Shown here: positions 1-7,492 of the stretch, one piece after another
Layout: each line of letters starts with the position of its first letter
How positions within the stretch are numbered: the first letter of the stretch is position 1
From: Gemmatimonadaceae bacterium
Lineage (GTDB): Bacteria; Gemmatimonadota; Gemmatimonadetes; Gemmatimonadales; Gemmatimonadaceae
Length of the DNA stretch: 16,150 nucleotides
Assembly (NCBI GenBank): GCA_025453855.1
Contig: JALOPO010000009.1
Span: 1 to 16,150 of the forward strand
Direction of reading: 5' to 3'
Translations under genes and position numbers: made by a program
Notes under the pieces: generated by a model
Told to the model about the DNA's origin: nothing
Database searches by the model: none
The model's input: the letters and a program-made list of their open reading frames with translations, nothing else

Positions 1-2151
1 CCGTGGCGTGCCGCCGCCGCGCGGTCGATGTCGATGTCGAGGTAGTAGCCGCTCACCGCACGCTCGGCGAACGCAGTGCGCGTGGCGGGGAGCATCCGCA
101 GGTGCCCCTCGAGCTCCGTCCCCAGCCGCTCGAGCGTCGCGAGGTCCGGGCCGTAGAGCTTCACGCCGACCGGCGTGCGGATCCCCGTCGCGAGCATGTC
201 AATGCGCCCCTTGATCGGCATCGTCCAGGCGTTGGTGACGCCCGGCATGCGCACGGCCGAGTCCATGGCGGCGATGAGCCGCTCGTATGTCATGCCGGGA
301 CGCCAGCGCTCGCGCGGCTCGAGCATGATCGTCGTTTCGGCCATGTCGAGCCCCGCGGGATCGGTCGCAGTCGAGGCGCGTCCGGCCTTGCCGAAGACGC
401 TCGCCACCTCGGGGAAGGTGGCGAGGATCGAGTCCTGCTGCCGGAGCAGCTCGCGGGCGCGCGCCACACCGATGCCCGGCATGGTGGTCGGCATGAAGAG
501 GATCGTCCCCTCCTCGAGCGGGGGCATGAACTCGCTCCCGATGCGCTGCCACGGGATCCACGTGAGCACGAGCGCCGCGGCCGCCGCGGAGCGGATTGCG
601 CTGCTCGGTGAAGATCCGGCCGCGGATGAAGAGCGTCATCAGCACCGGCACGAGCGTGACGCTCAACAGGCTCGCCGCCGCCATCGCGAAGGTCTTCGTG
701 AGCGCGAGCGGCGTGAAGAGCCGCCCTTCCTGCCCCTCGAGGGCGAAGACCGGGATGAACGAGACGGTGATGATGAGGAGCGAGTAGAAGAGCGAGGGGC
801 CAACCTCCTGGGCCGCATCGAGCACCAGCTGTCGTCGCTCCTGCACGGTGAGGGCCGCGGTGTCGACGAACGCTGCGCCAGGGGCCGCCCGTCGTTCGAG
901 ATGCTTGTGCATGTTCTCGACCATCACGATGGCCGCGTCGATCATCTCGCCGATGGCGATGGCGATGCCGCCGAGCGACATGATGTCGGCGCCGATGCCG
1001 AAGGCGCGGAGGCCGAGGAAGGCGATCAGCACACTGATCGGGAGCGTCACCACGGCGACGAGCGCCGAGCGGGCGTGGAGGAGGAAGACGATGCAGATCG
1101 CCGCGACGATCAGCGCCTCCTCGACGAGCGTCTCGCGGACGGTGTCGATGGACTCGAGGATGAGCCCCGAGCGGTCGTACACGGGGCGCAAGACGACGCC
1201 GGGCGGCAGCCCGGGGGCGATCTCGGCGAGCTTCGCCTTGACGCGCTCGATGGTGGCGAGCGCGTTCTCGCCCGAGCGCATGACCACGATCCCGCCGACC
1301 GCGTCGCCGCGGCCGTCGAGCTCCCCGATGCCGCGGCGCACCGCGGGCCCGACGCTCACGCGGCCAAGCTCCGCGACGCGCACCGGCGTGCCGGCGCCGG
1401 TGGTGCCGACGACGACGCTCTCGATGTCGCCGACGCCCTGCAGGTAGCCGAGCCCGCGCACCATGTGCTCGCGCTCCGAGAGCTCGAGGACCATGGCGCC
1501 GACGTCGGCGTTGGCGTTCTGGATCGCGCCGATGACGCGCGTGATCGGGATGCCGTACGCGAGGAGCTTCGCGGGATCGAGATCGACCTGGTACTGCTTC
1601 TCGAAGCCACCCACCGTCGCCACCTCGGCCACGCCGGGGACCGCGGTGAGGGCGTAGCGGAGCGACCAGTCCTGCAGGCTGCGCAACTGCGCGAGGTCGA
1701 GGCGGCCGCTCGTGTCCTCGAGCACGTACTGGTAGACCCAGCCGAGCCCCGTCGCGTCGGGGCCGAGCACGGGGCTCACCGACTCCGGCAGCTTGCCGGC
1801 GAGCCCGTTCAGCACCTCGAGCACGCGTGAGCGGGCCCAGTACAGGTCCGTGGCGTCATCGAAGATCACGTAGACGAACGAGACGCCGAAGAACGAGTAG
1901 CCGCGCACCGTGCGCGCCCCCGGCACCTTGAGCATCTCCGCCGCGATGGGATAGGTGACCTGGTCCTCCACGATGCGCGGCGCCTGCTCGCCGTAGTCGG
2001 ACTGCACGATCACCTGCACGTCGGAGAGGTCGGGGAGCGCCTCGAGCGGCGTGTGCCGGATCGCCCACGTGCCCCCGAGCGCCAGCACGACGGAGACGAG
2101 GAGCACGACGAGCGGATTGGCGACCGACCAGGCGATGAGTCGACGGAGCAT
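1..2151 (-). pseudogene. cusA: CusA-type heavy-metal RND efflux pump, frame broken near 591, cut by window edge
   Basis: Inner-membrane proton-driven pump of the HME-RND family (CusA/CzcA), which with CusB and CusC exports Cu(I)/Ag(I) from periplasm or cytosol to the outside. The ATG at 2149-2151 opens a frame matching CusA through residue 520: N-terminal membrane helix, ALPDLSDVQV motif, DLYWARSRVLE, and the helix-4 motif GEMIDAAIVMVEN with the conserved Asp at residue 405. After N519-P520 (codon ends at 592) this frame turns to Arg/Ala/His-rich nonsense and stops at 199. CusA homology resumes one base later in another minus frame, from 590 down to base 1, with GSEFMPPLEEG, FPEVASVFGKAGRA, TATDP and GRIDMLATGI. 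Against E. coli CusA, recalled from memory, about 24 residues are missing between the NP and the G-S/G-E-F motif, so a deletion of roughly 70-75 bases, not a multiple of three, fits best. The gene starts 3 bases after the cusB stop. A sequencing or assembly error remains possible, because the downstream frame is clean. Confidence 0.85.
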
Positions 2152-2154
2152 CGG

Positions 2155-3603
2155 TCACCCCGCCGTGGACGGGTGCACATGCGCGCCCGCGGCGGGCGCC
2201 GGGACAGGCATGGTGTGCCCCTCGTGCCGGGACGGGTCCGACCCCGGCGCGCGGGGCGTCCCGCGCGGCTGGGTGGCGGGACGCGGTGCGCCGGGCATCG
2301 GCATGTCCATGGGCATCGACGGATCCATCGGCCTCGGCGCCGGCGTTCCCGACCTCGCCCTCGCGGTGTCGCGGGTCCGTGGAACGATCACCTCCATGCC
2401 GGGCATGTCGCCCATCCCGCCGAGCGCGGTGCCGAGGTTCGACTCGGCGTCGAGGAGGAAGGTGGCCGAGGCGACGACGGTGTCGCCGACGGCGAGGCCG
2501 CGCACGATCTCGATGCGGTCGCCGGCGGCGGTGCCGACGTGCACCTCGCGCGGCTCGAGCGTGCCGTTCGCGAGGCGCCGGAAGACGAGCGCGCGCTCGC
2601 CGGTGACGAGCACCGCGTTGCGCGGGACGGTGAGTCCCGGTGCGCCGGTATCGGCGGCGCCGCGGACGCGCAGCGTGGCATACATGCCGGGGCGCAGGCG
2701 CCCGTCGCCGTTCGCGAGCGCGACGCGGACGCGCGTGGTGCGCGTCTCCGGGGAGAGCGTCGGGTAGACGTAGGCGATGCGCCCCGGCCACGCCTCGCCG
2801 GGCCACGCGTCGAACTCCGCGGTCGCGGGCTGGCCGGTGCGCACGGCGCGCAGGTCCTGCTCGTAGACCTCTCCCTCGACCCACACGGTGGAGAGATCGG
2901 CGACGCGCAGCAGCGGCTCGCCCGCCATGACGCGCTGCCCGGCGGTGACGCGCTTCTCGGTGATCACGCCGCTCGCCGGCGAGCGGAGCGTGACCGTGCG
3001 CTGCACCTCGCCGGTGCGCTCGATGCGCGCGATCTCCTCGGGGGGCACGTCCCAGTACGCGAGGCGGCGCCGCGCGCCGGCGACGAGGTCGTCGGCACCG
3101 GCGCGCGTGTCGGCGGTGCCGGCTTCGACGTCGCGCACGAGGCGGCGCGCGAGGAGGAGCTCCTCCTGCGCGGTGACGAGGGCGGGCGAGTAGAGGCGGA
3201 GCAGCGGCTCGCCGCGGCGGATCGCGCGGCCGGTGAAGTCGGCGTGCAGCGTCTCCACCCATCCCTCGACCTTGAGCGAGACGGTCTGCACCCGGGTCTC
3301 GTCAACGACGACCTGCCCGACGGTGCGGATCTCGCGCGCGAGCGGCGTCGCCTCGACGGCGGCGAAGGTGATGCCGATGCGGCGCGCCTGGTCGGGCGTG
3401 AGCTGCACGGGGCGGGGACCGTCGCGACCGGGGGCACCGCTCATCGCAGCGTGGTCGTGTGCAGCGGTGCTGGCGGTGAGGGGCGCATCGTCGCGCGTGA
3501 CGTACCACGCGATGCCCGCTGCCGCTGCGGGGAAGGCCAGCGACAGCGCGATGCGCCGAACTCGGTGTCCGCGGCTCGGGGCGGGCGGAACGGTGACGCT
3601 CAT
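2155..3603 (-). CDS. cusB: CusB-type periplasmic adaptor of a heavy-metal RND efflux system, Met/His-rich tail
   Basis: Membrane-fusion (adaptor) protein of 482 aa that would link CusA to the outer-membrane channel and hand metal to the pump. It has an N-terminal membrane anchor (about residues 15-35), a short metal-ligand patch (H49, H51, M54), a barrel-sandwich/hairpin region (about 95-245, including RLYSPALVTAQEELL and SPASGVITEKRVTAGQ), and a beta-barrel and proximal domain (about 245-390). The start at 3603 is chosen over an in-frame upstream one because AGGAG (plus positions 3611-3615) lies 7 bases before it and its ATGA overlaps the stop of the channel gene. E. coli CusB is about 407 aa. 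This protein has an added C-terminal stretch (about 397-482) with Met clusters (GGMGDMPGM; DPSMPMDMPMP) and His (HEGH at 460-463; HVH at 475-477), which probably binds metal. Family assignment is firm; the metal (Cu/Ag rather than Zn/Co) is inferred from the Met-rich parts and neighbours. Confidence 0.92.
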   Translation of the reverse strand: MSVTVPPAPSRGHRVRRIALSLAFPAAAAGIAWYVTRDDAPLTASTAAHDHAAMSGAPGRDGPRPVQLTPDQARRIGITFAAVEATPLAREIRTVGQVVVDETRVQTVSLKVEGWVETLHADFTGRAIRRGEPLLRLYSPALVTAQEELLLARRLVRDVEAGTADTRAGADDLVAGARRRLAYWDVPPEEIARIERTGEVQRTVTLRSPASGVITEKRVTAGQRVMAGEPLLRVADLSTVWVEGEVYEQDLRAVRTGQPATAEFDAWPGEAWPGRIAYVYPTLSPETRTTRVRVALANGDGRLRPGMYATLRVRGAADTGAPGLTVPRNAVLVTGERALVFRRLANGTLEPREVHVGTAAGDRIEIVRGLAVGDTVVASATFLLDAESNLGTALGGMGDMPGMEVIVPRTRDTARARSGTPAPRPMDPSMPMDMPMPGAPRPATQPRGTPRAPGSDPSRHEGHTMPVPAPAAGAHVHPSTAG

Positions 3604-4934
3604 CGGGGGGCTCCTGCCGGCAGGGCGGGGGAGGTGAGCCAGGGGCGGTCGGTGAGCATCTCGAGTTCGGCCCACGCCCGCCCCTCGCTCGCGTCGAGCG
3701 CGACGAGCTCGCGGCGGTAGCGCGTCGCGGTCATGCGGTTGTCGAGCACGGTCATGAAGTCGACCGCGCCGCTGCGGTACGACGCGAGCGCCGAGGCGGC
3801 GGCGGCGTCGGCCTGCGGGAGCACGGTGGTGCGGTACAGCGCGCGGAGGCGGCGCGCACTGGCGAGCATCGCGTGCACCTCGGCGACGCGGCGGCGCGTC
3901 TCGGCGCGCATCGCCGCGAGGTCGGCATCGGCCATCGCGCGCATCGCGGCGGCCTCCTCGCGCATGCGGAGCTGGCGTGCGCGTGCGAAGACGGGGAGCG
4001 TCGTGCCGAGCATCAGGCTCCCCATGCGGTCGGTCGCGCCCTCCATGCGGCGCTGCCCGTATTGCACGCCGACGCGCAGGTCGGGCCAGAGCTCGCGACG
4101 TGCGAGGTCGGCGTCGGCCACCGCTGCACGCACGCCGGCCGTGCCGGCGGCGAGCATCGGTCGCGCGTCCGCTGCTAGGGCGAGCAGCGTGGGGAGTGCC
4201 GGCAGGGAGTCGGGTAGCGTCGGCGGCGCCGTCGCGACGAGGAGCGTCTCCGGCGTGGTGTCGAGGGCTGCCGCGAGACGCGCCGCGGCGGCGTCGGCCA
4301 TCGCGGTCATGCGCACGACCTCCTCGTCCATGCGGGCGATCTCGACGCGGGCACGCAGCACGTCGCTCTGCCGACCGTCGCCGACGCGGTACATCGCGGT
4401 GGCGACGCTCGCCGCGTCCTCGAGCAGGCGTCGCGACTCGCCGGCGAGGCGGGCCGACTCGACGGCCTCCCAGCGGTCGAGATAGGCGACTGCCGCATCG
4501 GCGCGCACCGTGAGGACGACCTCCCGGCTCCGGGCCTCGGCACCTGTGGCGCGGGCCCGCGCCGCCGTCGCGGCGGCGCCGAGCTTCCCGGGGAGCGGCA
4601 CCATCTGCATCAGCTGCAGTTGCGTCATGCCGAGCACGGGGTCCGCGCGCAGCCCCGGCAGCGAGACGTTCATCGCGCCGAGCTGCAGTTCGGGGTCGGG
4701 TGGGCGCGTGGCGGTGCCGATGCGGGCGGTGGCGGCGGTCGCGAGGGCCGCGGCGGCGCGCACGCGCGGGTCACGCGTGGCGGCCAGCTGCTGCAGGGCA
4801 GGCAGCGTGAGCGTATCGCGTGGCAGCGTGGGGGACTGCGCGCGCAGCGACGGGATGGCGGCGCCTGCGGCGAGGCACAGGACGAGTGTCCGGTGGAGCC
4901 GCGACGGTGCTGCCGCGCCGGTTGGTGATGGCAC
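3600..4934 (-). CDS. cusC: TolC/CusC-family outer-membrane efflux channel
   Basis: Outer-membrane factor (OEP family) forming the exit duct of the CusCBA pump; 444 aa, close to the usual length. The frame is open far upstream, but the best start is the GTG at 4932-4934. It is preceded by a GAGG (plus 4944-4947) and gives a short basic N-terminus, a hydrophobic stretch (about 16-27) and a signal cleavage near LRA-Q. There is no lipobox like that of E. coli CusC. Family marks are PDPELQLGAMNVSLPG, the QMVPLPGKLGAA motif, the long Ala/Arg-rich helices with a second repeat after about residue 250 (LWPDLRVGVQYG, MLGTTLPVFARARQ), and the closing YRSGAVDFMTVLDN-type motif. Its stop overlaps the cusB start by 4 bases, which implies translational coupling. 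The internal Met residues (LQLMQMVPLP) are usual for copper-linked members. The family is firm; the symbol rests on synteny with cusBA. Confidence 0.9.
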   Translation of the reverse strand: MPSPTGAAAPSRLHRTLVLCLAAGAAIPSLRAQSPTLPRDTLTLPALQQLAATRDPRVRAAAALATAATARIGTATRPPDPELQLGAMNVSLPGLRADPVLGMTQLQLMQMVPLPGKLGAAATAARARATGAEARSREVVLTVRADAAVAYLDRWEAVESARLAGESRRLLEDAASVATAMYRVGDGRQSDVLRARVEIARMDEEVVRMTAMADAAAARLAAALDTTPETLLVATAPPTLPDSLPALPTLLALAADARPMLAAGTAGVRAAVADADLARRELWPDLRVGVQYGQRRMEGATDRMGSLMLGTTLPVFARARQLRMREEAAAMRAMADADLAAMRAETRRRVAEVHAMLASARRLRALYRTTVLPQADAAAASALASYRSGAVDFMTVLDNRMTATRYRRELVALDASEGRAWAELEMLTDRPWLTSPALPAGAPR

Positions 4935-5020
4935 GACGGAGGACCTCGCTCGATGTGGCGGACCGTCGCGGATGTGCGACGGCGGTGGCACCGCGCGCGA
5001 TGGCGGTGCAGGCGTGCGCG

Positions 5021-5398
5021 TCAGCCGCGCGGTGGCGGATCCGCGTGTTCGAGCAGCGGCGCGGCGGGCGCACGCACGCCGAGCGCCCAAGCGCCCTGCA
5101 CCTGGCGTACCAGCAGTGCCGCCGCATGCGTCGGCGCGACCTCGGCGGACGTCGGCGCAGCGCACCCGGACGACATCGGGCAGCCGAGGGATCGGCAGTC
5201 GCGCGCGGGGGCGCCGTCGCACGGGACATGCTCGTGCGCGGGCGCGTGCGCACGGGCAGCCCCGTCGGGAAGGGAGCGCTCGTGCGACGTGGCCTGCGCC
5301 GGCTGCGCGTCCGCTGCGCAGCAGCCGGGCGGACGCTGCGCCGCGGCCACGAAGGCGACGGCGATCACGAGCAGCGTCAGGAGGCGGCGGAGGGACAC
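5021..5398 (-). CDS. Small exported Cys/His-rich protein at head of cus operon
   Basis: A 125-aa protein, if translation begins at the GTG at 5396-5398. That start gives a textbook signal peptide (two Arg, then a hydrophobic run to A-A-Q at residue 21). The same frame is open to a GTG at 5470, which would add 24 residues. The mature part holds six Cys (26, 27, 60, 68, 73, 79) and several His, including the HAPAHEHVPC stretch (51-60) and LGCPMSSGC (71-79). Short exported Cys/His/Met-rich proteins of this kind often sit in copper-efflux operons, where they are thought to bind metal in the periplasm. I cannot name the family; a resemblance to DUF2946-type proteins is only a suggestion. It lies 86 bases upstream of the channel gene on the same strand and is divergent from blaI, so it would be the first gene of the cus transcript. 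There is no clear Shine-Dalgarno for either start. Composition and position support it as real, with moderate certainty. Confidence 0.6.
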   Translation of the reverse strand: MSLRRLLTLLVIAVAFVAAAQRPPGCCAADAQPAQATSHERSLPDGAARAHAPAHEHVPCDGAPARDCRSLGCPMSSGCAAPTSAEVAPTHAAALLVRQVQGAWALGVRAPAAPLLEHADPPPRG

Positions 5399-5504
5399 GG
5401 ACGCAGGGGAGAGGGCCAGCCGAACACTGGCCGATGCGCCTGCCGCGAGTAAGCCGGAAAAGCCCCGCACGCCGGTCAGGTGGATCCGAGGACCGGCGTC
5501 GGCG

Positions 5505-5521
5505 CTTTACGGACGATAAAG
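5505..5521. promoter_or_regulatory. 17-bp palindrome CTTTAC-N5-ATAAAG, candidate BlaI-family operator
   Basis: CTTTAC (5505-5510), spacer GGACG, ATAAAG (5516-5521): 6-bp arms with one mismatch, in the AT-rich spot between the divergent cus genes and blaI, 41 bases before the blaI ATG. A near copy (perfect arms, same 5-base spacer) lies at 7493-7509. BlaI/MecI/CopY repressors bind short TA-rich dyads and usually repress their own gene, so this is the expected place for an autoregulatory operator that could also control the cus operon. Its function is inferred from position and recurrence. Confidence 0.65.
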
Positions 5522-5562
5522 CCATCCCTAGCTTCCGCCCGTCCCCGTCCCGCGCCGATCCC

Positions 5563-6054
5563 ATGAGCCCTGCCCGCAGACCGGACCCGCGCCGGAGCGA
5601 CCCTGCTCGTTCCCCGCGGCTCCAAGACACGATCCGCCTGTCCGCCGACGGCCTCGCGAAGGTCCTCGGCGATCTCGAGGCGCGCGTGCTCAAGGCCGTC
5701 TGGCGGCTCGGCGAGCCGGTGCCGGCGCGCGCGGTGCACGAGGTCGTGGTTCGGGAGCACGCCGTGGCGCCGCTCACGGTGACGACGGTGCTCAACAAGC
5801 TCGTGGACAAGCAGGTCCTCGAGCGGCGGAAGGTGCGCGACCTGCTGCACTACCGTGCGCGGATGACCGAGGACGCCTTCATGGCGCACGTGAGCCGCCG
5901 CGTGGCCGAGGGGATCCTCGCCTTCGAGCCGGCCCGCGTGGCCGCGTCGGTGATCGACGTGATGGCCGAGCGCGACCCGGCGCAGCTCGACGAACTGGAG
6001 CGCCTCATCCAGGCGGCACGGCGGCAGCGCGACGGCGGAGCCGAGACCCCGTGA
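5563..6054 (+). CDS. blaI: BlaI/MecI/CopY-family transcriptional repressor
   Basis: Winged-helix repressor of 163 aa, in a family whose members control beta-lactamase genes (BlaI, MecI) or copper ATPases (CopY). The core starts at LGDLEARVLKAVWRLGE (35-51), followed by the recognition-helix region LTVTTVLNKLVDKQVLERR (71-89) and the wing (LLHYRARMTEDAFM), then a C-terminal dimerisation helix region. The ATG at 5563 is the last one before the domain. It leaves a basic 25-30 residue extension compared with the usual 120-130 aa. The same frame is open far upstream, but that part is antisense to cusC and looks like chance. No good Shine-Dalgarno is visible. There is no CopY-type CxC...CxC metal site, so any metal response should come through the partner peptidase. 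The stop overlaps the next start by 4 bases. The family is firm; metal-linked control of the nearby efflux genes is inferred. Confidence 0.9.
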   Translation: MSPARRPDPRRSDPARSPRLQDTIRLSADGLAKVLGDLEARVLKAVWRLGEPVPARAVHEVVVREHAVAPLTVTTVLNKLVDKQVLERRKVRDLLHYRARMTEDAFMAHVSRRVAEGILAFEPARVAASVIDVMAERDPAQLDELERLIQAARRQRDGGAETP

Positions 6055-7118
6055 GCCCCGACGCCGTCGCGCCGGCGCCCGCGCTCCGCGTCCGGGAGCA
6101 GCGCCGCCGCCGCCTGCTGCTGCTCGCGCTCGCGACCGCGCTGCTCGCGAGCCTGACGCCCATCGTCGGCAAGCACCTCGTCGGCCTCGCGCACCAGCCG
6201 CTCACGGGGATCGACCACATCGGCGCGCTCTGCCTCGTGGCGCTGCACCTCCTCGTCGCGCCGGTGCACGAGTTCCTGCACCTGCTCGTGGGCGCCGGTG
6301 TGGCGTACGCCCTCGCGGACCGCACGCATGCGTGGTGGCGCGCGCGACGCGTGCTCGCACCGCTGCCGCAGCAGCAGCCGGTGCCGGGCGACCCGTTCGC
6401 GCTCGCGTGCATGGCGGCCCGGGTCCCGCCGCAGCAGCTCTGCATCGTCGACGGCCTGCCGGTCCCCGCATTCACGGCCGGATGGCTCAGGCCCGTGATC
6501 TACGTGGCGCGCGCCCTCGGCGATGGTCCGGCCGCGCTGCCGCGCGAGCAGCTGGCCGCGGTGCTGGCGCACGAGTGGTCGCATCGCGTGCGACGCGATC
6601 CGCTGCGCCTCTTCGCGCTGCGGGCGCTCTCGAAGGCGCTCTTCTGGCTCCCCGGTTTGCGTGCCCTCACGGACGACGTGGCGGACGAGGCGGAGATCCG
6701 CGCCGACGACTCGGCGATCCGGGTCGTCGACCGCCTGGCGCTCGCCTCGGCGCTGGTCGCGCTCGGACGCTGGGACATCGCACGTGCCGGCGTTCCGGCG
6801 ATGACGATGGGCGTGGGGTTCGTGCGTCCCGACCTGCTCGAGCGCCGCGTGCGGCGGCTCGCCGGCGCCGATGTGGTGCTCGGCTCGCGGCTCTCGCGCG
6901 GATCGGTCGTGTCGGCGGCGTGCCTCGTCGTGCTCGCGTGGACCTCGGGGCTGGTGGACGTGCACGGCCTCGCGCACCCGGAGACCGCGACCGCCGAGGA
7001 GGCGCATTGCCATCACCTGCACGGGTCGCCGTGGGCGCACCTGTTCTGCCGGGCGGGCGTGGCCGGGCCGGTGTTGCCTGAGACCGGCACCGACTGCCCT
7101 CACCGCTTCGAGCCATGA
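6051..7118 (+). CDS. M56-family (BlaR1/MecR1-like) membrane metallopeptidase with His/Cys-rich tail
   Basis: Sensor-peptidase partner of the BlaI-type repressor; in this family an outside signal activates a zinc protease that leads to repressor cleavage. The 355-aa protein starts with GTG, overlapping the blaI stop (GTGA). It has membrane segments at about 20-38, 57-72 and 74-90, a zinc site H174-E-W-S-H178 with a likely third ligand at E215 (EIRADD), and a last membrane helix at about 285-300. BlaR1 carries a penicillin-binding domain after that helix. Here only about 55 residues follow, dense in metal ligands: H305, H309, H319, C320, H321, H322, H324, H330, C333, C349, H351. If the topology is as in BlaR1, the tail faces the periplasm. 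This suggests a metal sensor rather than an antibiotic sensor, which fits the copper-resistance neighbours. Family and catalytic motif are clear; the metal-sensing role is inference. Confidence 0.85.
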   Translation: MSPDAVAPAPALRVREQRRRRLLLLALATALLASLTPIVGKHLVGLAHQPLTGIDHIGALCLVALHLLVAPVHEFLHLLVGAGVAYALADRTHAWWRARRVLAPLPQQQPVPGDPFALACMAARVPPQQLCIVDGLPVPAFTAGWLRPVIYVARALGDGPAALPREQLAAVLAHEWSHRVRRDPLRLFALRALSKALFWLPGLRALTDDVADEAEIRADDSAIRVVDRLALASALVALGRWDIARAGVPAMTMGVGFVRPDLLERRVRRLAGADVVLGSRLSRGSVVSAACLVVLAWTSGLVDVHGLAHPETATAEEAHCHHLHGSPWAHLFCRAGVAGPVLPETGTDCPHRFEP

Positions 7119-7157
7119 TGCGGGAGGGGCATCGGGGAATCCCGACGATTGCGTCGT

Positions 7158-7174
7158 ATACCCCCATGGGGTAT
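7158..7174. promoter_or_regulatory. CsoR-type palindrome 1 (ATACCCC-CAT-GGGGTAT)
   Basis: Perfect 7-bp arms around a 3-base centre. The TACCCC...GGGGTA pattern is that of operators bound by the CsoR/RcnR family (CsoR for copper, CstR for sulfur). It stands 67 bases upstream of the HMA-chaperone start, with an identical-arm copy 28 bases further on. No CsoR-like gene is present in the window, so the regulator must be encoded elsewhere. Confidence 0.75.
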
Positions 7175-7185
7175 CGTGATGGCAG

Positions 7186-7202
7186 ATACCCCACAGGGGT
7201 AT
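7186..7202. promoter_or_regulatory. CsoR-type palindrome 2 (ATACCCC-ACA-GGGGTAT)
   Basis: Second copy with the same 7-bp arms, ending 22 bases before the chaperone ATG. Centres of the two boxes are 28 bases apart, so two regulator tetramers could sit side by side. The inner arms also form an inverted repeat with each other (GGGGTATC at 7168-7175 and GATACCCC at 7185-7192). Recognition is by pattern; binding is not shown. Confidence 0.75.
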
Positions 7203-7224
7203 GTGTCACTCACCTGGAGTCCTG

Positions 7225-7455
7225 ATGCAGCACTACGACCTGACCATCGCCGGCATGACCTGCGCGCACTGCGTGCGCAGCATTTCCTCCGCCCTCGCCC
7301 GCGTTCCCGGGCTCGAGATCGAGCACGTCGCCGTGGGGCACGCGCGCGTGCGCACGTCGACGCCGCTCGCCGATGCCGAGGGCACGCTGCGCGCGGCCAT
7401 CGAGGCAGCCGGCTACACCCTTACCGCCGTCGACGTGGACGCTGTCACCACCTGA
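7225..7455 (+). CDS. copZ: CopZ-like HMA-domain copper chaperone
   Basis: A 76-aa single heavy-metal-associated domain, expected to carry Cu(I) in the cytosol and pass it to an ATPase or regulator. The metal loop GMTCAHC (residues 10-16, ligands C13 and C16) sits after the first strand, and the C-terminal strand with AGYTLTAV is typical. The ATG at 7225 is preferred: GGAG lies 5 bases before it and the domain begins at once. An in-frame ATG at 7201 lies inside the second CsoR-type box and is unlikely to be used. The gene has its own promoter region with two CsoR-type operators and is followed by a different candidate operator, so it may form a separate transcript from the genes on either side. 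The symbol is by family; it could equally be called a MerP/CopZ-like protein. Confidence 0.9.
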   Translation: MQHYDLTIAGMTCAHCVRSISSALARVPGLEIEHVAVGHARVRTSTPLADAEGTLRAAIEAAGYTLTAVDVDAVTT

Positions 7456-7492
7456 GCGGCAGACCGTTCGCGCCACTCGGCGCGTGCACGAG

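Noticed and set aside
175..1830. A 551-codon plus-strand frame opposite cusA
   Set aside because: Composition is Glu/Arg/Asp/His-rich with no recognisable domain, while the opposite strand encodes clear CusA sequence.
4510..5562. Upstream extension of the blaI frame
   Set aside because: It would run antisense through cusC and the small Cys-rich gene, and is Arg/Ala-rich. The BlaI domain begins after the ATG at 5563.
7132..7145. Small hairpin TCGGG-GAAT-CCCGA after the M56 gene
   Set aside because: Only a 5-bp stem and no T-run after it; too weak to call a terminator.
7158..7202. Possible CueR/MerR-type promoter dyad
   Set aside because: The arms are ATACCCC/GGGGTAT in two tandem copies, not the longer-spaced dyad of CueR sites, and no MerR-family gene is in the window.
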